Shown in pieces: positions 7,004 through 11,972 of a stretch of 11,972 bases of DNA (position 1 is its first letter; each line of letters opens with the position of its first letter). A model generated the notes under the pieces. That model did not search any database. It saw only the letters and a program-made list of their open reading frames with translations, and was not told where the DNA came from. The stretch lies in assembly GCA_046727435.1 (NCBI GenBank), contig JBKPCR010000497.1:1-11972 (forward strand), in the 5' to 3' direction. A program made the translations under genes and the position numbers. This DNA comes from CAVPRW01 sp046727435 [NCBI: bacterium] (lineage in GTDB: Bacteria > Tectomicrobia > Entotheonellia > J063).

Positions 7004-7805
7004 TCACATACAACTCGTTGTCGACATCGGAGACGCCAGGGACCTCGCGCACCACTGATTCAGCCGCCAGTTTTTCTTTTTCGCTGTTGACAATTCCCAT
7101 TAGTTTGACGACGCCGGGCGTGGTCACGGAAGCTGAGATATGGCGGGGGTTGACCTGCTTCGCTTTGAGGAGAGCCTCCTCGGCCCGTCTGACCAAGATA
7201 TGATTGCCGAGGATCACCAACGATTGCTCGTGAGCGTCGAGTAGCTCTTTGGCATGCGCCGCTTGGACGATGAGATCACAGGCCTGCTCCCGAGTGGTAA
7301 CATGGGTGTTGATCATGACATCGTAGAGCAATGGGTCCATCCAGTCCTGGTCGAAAAGATATCGCATGTAACCTGCCCGATCCTGGTCGCTCTCCCGCAC
7401 GACTTGTTCAGCGATGGGTCGGGTGATGCCTTCACGTGCGATGACGACCTCCACCCGTCGCTCATAGGGAGCGAACACATTGACATGCAACGCGCTCGGG
7501 ACGTCGCTCAACAGCACCGTGGCCCCACGCGCCAAAATGACGACATCATCGGCCCGAGCATATTGGTAAATAATCGTCTGCATCATATCCAGATAAGCGC
7601 GATGCCGCATGGTGAGGTAACGCGTGACCAGAGTCGGGCGTCGCTCGTGCACCTCCTCCAGCTCTGATTTGAGCATGCCATAGTCTTCCGCCCCCCTCTG
7701 CAATTTCGCGTGGTCGACCAGTGTGTAGTCCAAGCGCTGGGCAACATTCGCAGCGGTCTCACTTCCCAGGCTACCCATCTGTCGTGCGATGGTAATGATA
7801 GCCAT
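6969..7805 (-). CDS. Cytidylate-kinase-like protein with C-terminal BON domain
   Basis: Residues 1 to about 195 resemble the Cytidylate_kin2 (cytidylate-kinase-like) family. The start is AIITIARQMGSLGSETAANVAQRL, followed by LVDHAKLQ, VVILARGATVLL, HVNVFAPYERRVEVV and the helix-strand motif YMRYLFDQDW..PLLYDVMINT. The nucleotide loop reads GSLGSETA instead of the classic GxxGxGK[ST], as is usual in this family, so phosphate transfer to CMP is not assured. Residues of about 205-272 (VRRAEEALLKAK...GVVKLMGIVNSEKEKLAAESVVREVPGVSDVDNELYV) form a BON domain, a fold generally linked to phospholipid or envelope binding. No signal peptide or membrane helix is visible, so the protein is probably cytoplasmic. 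It lies 68 bases downstream of the SufR-like regulator on the same strand, likely co-transcribed. Its Shine-Dalgarno is a run of nine G directly before AACC-ATG. Confidence 0.82.
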   Translation of the reverse strand: MAIITIARQMGSLGSETAANVAQRLDYTLVDHAKLQRGAEDYGMLKSELEEVHERRPTLVTRYLTMRHRAYLDMMQTIIYQYARADDVVILARGATVLLSDVPSALHVNVFAPYERRVEVVIAREGITRPIAEQVVRESDQDRAGYMRYLFDQDWMDPLLYDVMINTHVTTREQACDLIVQAAHAKELLDAHEQSLVILGNHILVRRAEEALLKAKQVNPRHISASVTTPGVVKLMGIVNSEKEKLAAESVVREVPGVSDVDNELYVTIAPIDHLDFV

Positions 7806-7809
7806 GGTT

Positions 7810-7820
7810 CCCCCCCCCTT
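7810..7820 (-). promoter_or_regulatory. Ribosome-binding site made of a nine-G homopolymer
   Basis: On the minus strand the sequence before the ATG reads AAGGGGGGGGGAACC. The nine-G run (7818-7810) is the only possible Shine-Dalgarno. Its distance from ATG 7805 is 4 bases from its near edge and more from its far edge. A run this long is prone to replication slippage, which would change strength or spacing. Confidence 0.55.
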
Positions 7821-7873
7821 CTTCTGCGGGGTGACGTGATCCTCGGCTCATAATCTTCTACAGAAACCCGTCC

Positions 7874-8524
7874 CTATGCTCGACTGATGAGATATGAACA
7901 GTGCGGATGCCCCATCATGCGATGATCGCAGCGTTCTACCTTGACCTGGAGCAACTTGAGGAGCACATCCAGCTCACAGGTGCACGCCTGTTGAAACGCT
8001 TTAGCCACCTGCAAGATCGGGCAATGATGCTCGGTTAGCAGATAACGTTCGCGTCCTTCCTGGAGTTGCATGATTTCCGGCATATAGCCTTGCTCTTCGA
8101 GCACCTGGGCCACCTGCTGGAGGCGTTCTGGCAACGTTGCTCCCTGTACCCGCGTCGCCAGCTCCGCGGCCAGCGCCTGGGCTCGATGCTGGAAGAGTTC
8201 GTCAACCTTGTGTTCTCCGTCCAAGAGGCGAATCATCTCCAACACGGCGGTAGCCAGGTTGGCATAATCATTCGGGAATAGCTCCTGGGCGGTGGCTGTT
8301 GGGCGATACAGATAGCTTGGACGACCCATTGGTCGACGTTCCAGCGCTGTCATCACGAAGTTGTCGCGCTCTAAGGCGGCAAGATGTTTGCGCACTGCCA
8401 CCGCCGAGATCCCCAGTTTTTGGGCCAATGCGTCGGCTGTGAGGCCGCTCCCGCTGCGTTGCAATAACTCAAGGATCTGCTCGCGGGTGTTGGCAGGTAC
8501 CCCGGGAACCTTCGGTGTCGCCAT
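7874..8524 (-). CDS. SufR-like Fe-S sensing transcriptional regulator (DeoR/ArsR-type winged helix)
   Basis: The 216-residue protein starts with a winged helix (REQILELLQRSGSGLTADALAQKLGISAVAVRKHLAALERDNFV, about 14-57, then RRPMGRPSYLYRPT as the wing). It ends with a Cys-rich sensor domain: TEHHCPI (C168), CTCE (C181, C183), ERCDHRMMGHPHC (C199, C209). The HHCP...C...HxxxG..xC arrangement and the C168-C181-C209 spacing resemble the [4Fe-4S]-binding SufR family, which represses Fe-S assembly genes when its cluster is intact. There is no suf/isc gene nearby, so the target may differ; 'SufR-like' describes the family, not a proven role. The ATG at 8524 has GGAGG 10 bases upstream (8539-8535). 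It is divergent from a sigma factor gene and leads the cytidylate-kinase-like gene. Confidence 0.85.
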   Translation of the reverse strand: MATPKVPGVPANTREQILELLQRSGSGLTADALAQKLGISAVAVRKHLAALERDNFVMTALERRPMGRPSYLYRPTATAQELFPNDYANLATAVLEMIRLLDGEHKVDELFQHRAQALAAELATRVQGATLPERLQQVAQVLEEQGYMPEIMQLQEGRERYLLTEHHCPILQVAKAFQQACTCELDVLLKLLQVKVERCDHRMMGHPHCSYLISRA

Positions 8525-8576
8525 TCCCCTTCATCCTCCACCGACGTGAGCATATGCTACACTTACTCTGCGCTTT

Positions 8577-8605
8577 ATTGTACTGACCTCTTGACATAGG
8601 GTCAA
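8577..8605 (-). promoter_or_regulatory. Strong candidate promoter for the SufR-like gene
   Basis: On the minus strand TTGACC (8605-8600), exactly 17 bases, and TACAAT (8582-8577) match the sigma-70 consensus at 5 of 6 positions in each box. Transcription would start near 8570, leaving about 45 bases of leader with GGAGG before the ATG at 8524. This is the best promoter in the window by eye. Confidence 0.65.
8584..8604. promoter_or_regulatory. Dyad TGACC-N11-GGTCA, possible operator
   Basis: TGACC (8584-8588) and GGTCA (8600-8604) are perfect complements 11 bases apart. They overlap the -35 box and spacer of the SufR-like gene's promoter. A dimeric repressor bound here would block that promoter, so autoregulation is an attractive reading, but the half-sites are only 5 bp. 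Confidence 0.4.
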
Positions 8606-8624
8606 TCAGATTTTTCAACTTAGA

Positions 8625-8638
8625 TAACTTTTTAGTTG
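8625..8638. promoter_or_regulatory. SufR-type operator-like dyad
   Basis: TAAC-TTTTTA-GTTG (8625-8638) differs by one base from the CAAC-N6-GTTG pattern described for cyanobacterial SufR operators; its core AACT-TTTT-AGTT is a perfect dyad. It lies between the two divergent promoters and touches the candidate -35 box of the sigma factor. Whether this regulator uses the cyanobacterial motif is unknown. Confidence 0.35.
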
Positions 8639-8664
8639 CATAAGTTTCAAAGATCGGCTAGATT
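8636..8664 (+). promoter_or_regulatory. Candidate promoter for the sigma factor gene
   Basis: TTGCAT (8636-8641), 17 bases, then TAGATT (8659-8664). The boxes match the sigma-70 consensus at 3 and 4 of 6 positions. A second -10-like GATAAT lies at 8671-8676. The predicted leader is about 105 bases. I see no other candidate as good upstream of GTG 8776. Confidence 0.35.
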
Positions 8665-8759
8665 AGGTCTGATAATAGCTTGTTTGGCCCATGATTGCAG
8701 TCGCAGACCTCTCACAAAACACGTCTCAGACATGGTCCTATGCGCGAGATAGGCCAGTG

Positions 8760-8767
8760 AAGGAGGT
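8760..8767 (+). promoter_or_regulatory. Shine-Dalgarno that fixes the sigma factor start
   Basis: AAGGAGGT is a full-length Shine-Dalgarno ending 8 bases before GTG 8776. No other in-frame start codon nearby has such a site, so the GTG start and its long N-terminal segment are well supported. Confidence 0.75.
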
Positions 8768-8775
8768 TTGGGCTC

Positions 8776-10032
8776 GTGCCCCGAAAAACCCGTGTGGATC
8801 AGAAATCGCGACACTCGAGCCTTGTCAGTCCAAGACCCTCGACAACGCTCGGGCTATTCGACTGGATTGGCCATCAGCCCGACCACGCAGATGAGCCGAA
8901 GGCCACGCCGACAGGCCCGTTTTCTCAACATTCCGATGTCTGGATGGACGATAAGGAGCTTGATCTCAGCGCTGATGCCGATGATGCCGAGTTGTATGCC
9001 GCGGACGAAACGGAGCCTCTCTGGGCGGGCGCCCTAGACGACGAAGCCAAGGAGGATAGGGAGTCTGTACCGAGCGATGATGATCTGGTGCGCCGCTATC
9101 TTTCCGAAATGGGCGGGTTCGCTCGTCTCACACCGGCGGAGGAAGTCGCCTTGGCGAAGAGAATCGAGCAGGGCCGAAGCGGCAAACGCCGGCAACCGTC
9201 GAGCCGCAAAACGCCCCTCCTCAGACGGACCCAAAAGGCGGCGGAGGCGCAGGGAACACTCTGGACCGACCGACTCGACTCCGACCAAGCTCGCGCACAC
9301 ATGATTCGCGCCAATTTGCGCCTCGTGGTCAGTATCGCCAAGCAGTTTTCCGGGCGTGGACTGGCACTCCTGGACCTCATTCAGGAGGGCAACCTCGGGC
9401 TCATGAAGGCGGTGGATCGATTCGATTGGCGGCGTGGATGCCGCTTTGGGACGTATGCGAGCTGGTGGATCAAACAGTCGATCAGCCGAGCCATCAGCGA
9501 TCAAGGGCGGATCATTCGGCTGCCAGCGCATATCGCGGATAGCATCAGCCGTGTGCAGCGCAAACGGCAAGGATGGCTGCAGCTGTACGAAGGAGAACCG
9601 TCGGCGCATGAGCTGTCAAAGCTGGCTCGGGTGTCAGAAGAACGCCTCGCACAGATCGATCAGCTCACTGCACCCCCGGTATCACTCGATTGGTTGCTCT
9701 CTGATGGAGAGCGTACCGTGGGTAATCAGCTGCCAGACGAGACCTATCTCCCTCGCATCGATATCTTGGTGGATCGCGAGCGCGATCGTATCCTGCATCG
9801 CTCCCTGAGCGAATTGCCCCCTCGCGAACGTCGTGTGCTGTGCATGCATTTCGGCATCGGGCACCGCCGGGCATATACATTGGAAGAAATCGGTCGGAAA
9901 TTTCGCTTGACCCGCGAACGTATCCGCCAAATCGAGGTCAAGGCTCTGAAGAAATTACGCCAACCAAGTCAGTGTCGTCTGCTAGAGGAATGTTCAGGCA
10001 TGCCGCATCAACATCGCCATCGCAACGATTGA
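8776..10032 (+). CDS. Group 2 sigma-70 RNA polymerase factor (RpoD/RpoS-like)
   Basis: This sigma subunit directs RNA polymerase to promoters. The 418-residue protein has region 1.2 ([33 protein letters not shown], from about 101) and region 2 ([56 protein letters not shown], from 176). Region 3 begins at IRLPAHI, and region 4 runs [19 protein letters not shown] (from 344) then [18 protein letters not shown]. The promoter-reading residues in 2.4 (WWIKQS) and 4.2 (RERIRQIE) are close to those of housekeeping sigma, so it should read sigma-70-like promoters. It lacks a typical region 1.1; instead residues 1-50 are uncharged to basic and 51-100 are strongly acidic. A basic stretch (about 137-160, [10 protein letters not shown] and LLRRTQKA) replaces the usual short link between regions 1.2 and 2. 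It is probably a stress or growth-phase sigma, given the divergent Fe-S sensor gene. Confidence 0.92.
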   Translation: MPRKTRVDQKSRHSSLVSPRPSTTLGLFDWIGHQPDHADEPKATPTGPFSQHSDVWMDDKELDLSADADDAELYAADETEPLWAGALDDEAKEDRESVPSDDDLVRRYLSEMGGFARLTPAEEVALAKRIEQGRSGKRRQPSSRKTPLLRRTQKAAEAQGTLWTDRLDSDQARAHMIRANLRLVVSIAKQFSGRGLALLDLIQEGNLGLMKAVDRFDWRRGCRFGTYASWWIKQSISRAISDQGRIIRLPAHIADSISRVQRKRQGWLQLYEGEPSAHELSKLARVSEERLAQIDQLTAPPVSLDWLLSDGERTVGNQLPDETYLPRIDILVDRERDRILHRSLSELPPRERRVLCMHFGIGHRRAYTLEEIGRKFRLTRERIRQIEVKALKKLRQPSQCRLLEECSGMPHQHRHRND

Positions 10033-10260
10033 TCGATAGGAAATGTGCCCCCGCACGTTCCCTGGCTGTTGCACATGAGTGATTCCCTCAACACTGGCTT
10101 GGACGCCTACCACCTAGCTGACCCAGCATCCGAGATAGACGCCTCGGCACTCGACTGATCACTGGGCACGGGTGCAGCCATCGTCCGTGGGATTCACTGG
10201 TGCTTGAGTCTGACCTGTAACGAAATCATCAGTTCGAGCGCACCTCCCTCTCCTAGAGAA

Positions 10261-10340
10261 GTTATAAATAAAGATAATATATTTAGAAAATTACTTTATT
10301 GAAGCATAAATTTATAGTTTTATAGCTTAAAAAAAGATGA
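10261..10340. other. AT-rich island (12 G or C in 80 bases)
   Basis: Counting directly, only 12 of these 80 bases are G or C, in an otherwise GC-rich window. The block holds the inverted pair AATAAAG (10267-10273)/CTTTATT (10294-10300), the perfect palindrome ATAAATTTAT (10306-10315), and the direct repeats TTTATAG/TTTTATAG (10311-10325). It ends about 80 bases upstream of the PHP gene promoter. It could be an UP-element-like or nucleoid-protein (H-NS/Fis/IHF-type) binding region, or a scar of acquired DNA. Confidence 0.55.
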
Positions 10341-10419
10341 ATTTGATAGATTTGACGCTCCTCCGCGGCGAGCTCTGAGAACCCCTTCTCCTCGTTGGAA
10401 TCTCCCACTTATTTCTTAT

Positions 10420-10448
10420 TTGATCTTCGCCCCCGAACAACGTATACT
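10420..10448 (+). promoter_or_regulatory. Candidate sigma-70 promoter for the PHP-ATPase gene pair
   Basis: TTGATC (10420-10425), exactly 17 bases, then TATACT (10443-10448). The boxes match the consensus at 4 and 5 of 6 positions. Transcription would start near 10455 and read into the PHP gene and, across 44 bases, the AAA+ ATPase gene. Confidence 0.55.
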
Positions 10449-10563
10449 CGCCCGATGCTGATCAAGAAAGGCACCGTGCAAGGACCATCGCCCCAGCGGG
10501 ACGTTCTCTCGATCCGCCAGTCTTGTTGGCAAGACGGGTGCTAGTGAAGATTGGGGAAAGCCA

Positions 10564-11229
10564 GTGATTCTCGATATGCATGTTCACACCAATGTCGGAT
10601 CGTACGACAGCAACCTCTCGCCGCTCGAACTCATTCACCAAGGCAAAGCTGCGGGCCTTGACGGTGTCGTGGTGACGGAGCATGATCGTGGCTGGGATCG
10701 CGACCTGGCGCGTCAGCTCACCCGCGAGCACGATTTTCTCATCCTCTGTGGCATGGAGGTGAGCACCGACCTCGGCCATATCCTGGTGTATGGCTTGGAA
10801 GAGTATGTCTCCGGCATTCTCTACGCCGAAGCCTTGCGCAAGGTCGTCGACAAGATCGATGCTGTCATGTTCGCTGCGCATCCCTACCGCAAGGCCTTTG
10901 TCAACACCAATGGCCGCTGGGATGCTCCTAAGCCCACGCTGACGGTGCAAGAGGCTGCCGACCGGACCATCGTCCAGTGCGTAGATGGCCTGGAAGTCTA
11001 TAACGGGGCCACCGGCGATCGCGAAAACGCCATGGCAGTGTCGGTCAGAGAGCATGTAGGGTTGCGCGGCATTGGCGGCAGCGACGCCCATTCTGAGCAT
11101 GGCCTGGGGTGCTGCGCCACTGTGTTCGAACGAACCATCCGGAACGAACGCGAGTTGATCGAGGAGTTACGAGCTGGTCGCTTTCGGGCCATCAATCGCT
11201 TGCAACAACCGTCAGCAGCACGTCGATAG
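10564..11229 (+). CDS. PHP-domain metal-dependent phosphoesterase
   Basis: PHP proteins are TIM-barrel hydrolases that bind two or three metal ions and cleave phosphoester bonds. The usual ligands are all present in the 221-residue protein: H6 and H8 (DMHVHTN), E39-H40-D41 (VVVTEHD), E65 (GMEVS), H72 (GHILVYG), H106 (AAHPYR), and D174 and H176 (GGSDAH). It is a stand-alone PHP domain without polymerase or histidinol-phosphatase extensions. The nearest named relatives would be the YciV/TrpH-like phosphoesterases, but the substrate cannot be told from the sequence. GTG 10564 has GGGGAAAG 3 bases away; ATG 10576 would keep all the ligands but is less well placed. The gene ends 44 bases before the CbbQ-like ATPase and probably forms an operon with it. 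Confidence 0.9.
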   Translation: MILDMHVHTNVGSYDSNLSPLELIHQGKAAGLDGVVVTEHDRGWDRDLARQLTREHDFLILCGMEVSTDLGHILVYGLEEYVSGILYAEALRKVVDKIDAVMFAAHPYRKAFVNTNGRWDAPKPTLTVQEAADRTIVQCVDGLEVYNGATGDRENAMAVSVREHVGLRGIGGSDAHSEHGLGCCATVFERTIRNERELIEELRAGRFRAINRLQQPSAARR

Positions 11230-11273
11230 ACATCACCGGGTCGCATAGACCTGCCGTCATGGCGGAGCGCACG

Positions 11274-11972
11274 ATGACGCGAGAGCTGCCCGTCGAAGAG
11301 TATCGGGTCGAGCATGAACCGTTTTATCTGCCGGTCGGCGACGAGGTCGAGGTCTTTCGTGCCGCTTTTCTATGCCGACTTCCGGTGCTGCTGAAAGGGC
11401 CCACCGGCTGCGGCAAGACGCGCTTCGTGGAGTACATGGCGTATCAGCTTGGCCTCACTCTCCAACATGCCTCGGGAGGGGATGGGTCAACCGGCCACAA
11501 TGGGCACCTACGTGGGCTGCCGTTGATCACCGTTTCCTGCCACGAAGATTTGACTGCCAGCGACTTGGTGGGGCGTTATCTCCTGCAAGGAGATGAGACG
11601 GTCTGGATTGATGGTCCTCTCACGCGGGCTGCCCGCAACGGCGCCATGTGCTATCTCGACGAAATCGTCGAAGCGCGCAAGGACACGACGGTGCTGATTC
11701 ATGCGCTGACCGATCATCGACGGTTGCTCCCGATCGAAAAACGCGGCGAGGTGCTCGAGGCGCATGAAAATTTCCTGCTGATTATTTCCTATAATCCCGG
11801 CTACCAGAGCGTCATCAAAGACCTCAAACATAGCACCCGGCAACGTTTTGTCGCGATCGAATTCGACTATCCCCGGCGCGAGCTTGAAGCCGACATCATC
11901 GCCCATGAAAGCAGCGTTGATCCGGATCTGGCGCTCGAGCTGGCGCGTATCGGTGAAAAAGTCCGGAATTTA
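11274..11972 (+). CDS. CbbQ/NirQ/NorQ-family AAA+ ATPase (3' end beyond window)
   Basis: Reading on from ATG 11274 gives 233 codons with no stop to the window edge. Family members are MoxR-type AAA+ chaperones that pair with a von Willebrand factor A protein (CbbO/NorD) to activate metalloenzymes such as Rubisco or nitric oxide reductase. The start motif [19 protein letters not shown] is followed by Walker A GPTGCGKT (42-49), [17 protein letters not shown] and [12 protein letters not shown]. Walker B is [14 protein letters not shown] (D129, E130). Then come [33 protein letters not shown] and the start of the C-terminal domain. Residues 63-81 ([19 protein letters not shown]) are an insertion that most relatives lack. 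ATG 11274 has CGGAG 6 bases upstream; ATG 11259, 5 codons earlier, has no such site. The partner gene and target enzyme lie outside the window. Confidence 0.9.
   Translation, partial: MTRELPVEEYRVEHEPFYLPVGDEVEVFRAAFLCRLPVLLKGPTGCGKTRFVEYMAYQLGLTLQHASGGDGSTGHNGHLRGLPLITVSCHEDLTASDLVGRYLLQGDETVWIDGPLTRAARNGAMCYLDEIVEARKDTTVLIHALTDHRRLLPIEKRGEVLEAHENFLLIISYNPGYQSVIKDLKHSTRQRFVAIEFDYPRRELEADIIAHESSVDPDLALELARIGEKVRNL

Larger units (their letters stand above)
10033..10563. other. Intergenic region with an AT-rich island upstream of the PHP gene
   Basis: No coding sequence is supported. The first 220 bases have ordinary composition and no clear terminator; the only dyad after the sigma gene is ATGTGC (10043-10048) with GCACAT (10071-10076), which has no T-run. 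Next comes an extremely AT-rich block (10261-10340), then a GAGAA-CCCC-TTCTC hairpin (10377-10390), and a good promoter (10420-10448). The predicted leader of the PHP gene is about 108 bases. Confidence 0.6.

Noticed and set aside
8691-8894. Short plus-strand frame upstream of and overlapping the sigma gene start
   Set aside because: No ribosome-binding site, no motif; the perfect AAGGAGGT serves GTG 8776 in another frame.
10043-10076. Rho-independent terminator after the sigma factor gene
   Set aside because: ATGTGC/GCACAT can pair but the loop is long and there is no T-run downstream.
10462-11100. 212-codon minus-strand frame opposite the PHP gene
   Set aside because: The plus strand encodes a PHP protein with every metal ligand; the minus frame is its antisense shadow.

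Overview
The window looks like chromosomal DNA from a Gram-negative-type bacterium with fairly GC-rich coding sequence. A family 9 (heptosyltransferase-like) glycosyltransferase argues for lipopolysaccharide or a related surface glycan. PriA, HflX, a group 2 sigma-70 factor, a PHP phosphoesterase and a CbbQ/NorQ-type ATPase are all bacterial. I cannot fix the phylum from sequence alone. The cytidylate-kinase-like/BON fusion, the long HflX and the SufR-like regulator suggest a deep-branching lineage of the Methylomirabilota, Tectomicrobia or Nitrospirota kind, but that is an impression.

Layout. Bases 1-251 (minus) hold the 5' end of an N-acyl-D-amino-acid deacylase-type amidohydrolase that runs off the left edge. 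Next come about 480 bases of intergenic DNA and then a decayed IS6-family insertion sequence (735-1433), bounded by perfect 15-bp inverted repeats. Its transposase has lost the segment with the first catalytic Asp, is frameshifted and carries an internal stop. hflX (plus, 1625-3403) and priA (minus, to 3431) converge with 27 bases between them. priA and a family 9 glycosyltransferase (plus, 5945-7003) diverge from a very compact shared start region. The glycosyltransferase overlaps tail-to-tail with a cytidylate-kinase-like/BON protein (minus, 6969-7805). That gene sits behind a SufR-like Fe-S sensor regulator (minus, 7874-8524), probably in one operon.

The most interesting part is 7800-10032. 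The SufR-like gene is divergent from a group 2 sigma-70 factor (plus, 8776-10032). The 251 bases between their start codons contain a good promoter for the regulator with a dyad between its -35 and -10 boxes, a possible promoter for the sigma factor, and a near match to the SufR operator pattern CAAC-N6-GTTG. The arrangement suggests that Fe-S or redox status sets the level of an alternative sigma factor and of the linked nucleotide-kinase-like gene. That link is inference.

From 10033 to 10563 there is no gene, but there is an island of about 15% GC (10261-10340) and a good sigma-70 promoter. The promoter leads into a PHP-domain metallo-phosphoesterase (10564-11229), followed 44 bases later by a CbbQ/NirQ/NorQ-family AAA+ ATPase that runs off the right edge and carries an unusual Gly/His-rich insertion after Walker A. 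I found no tRNA, rRNA, CRISPR array or convincing rho-independent terminator.
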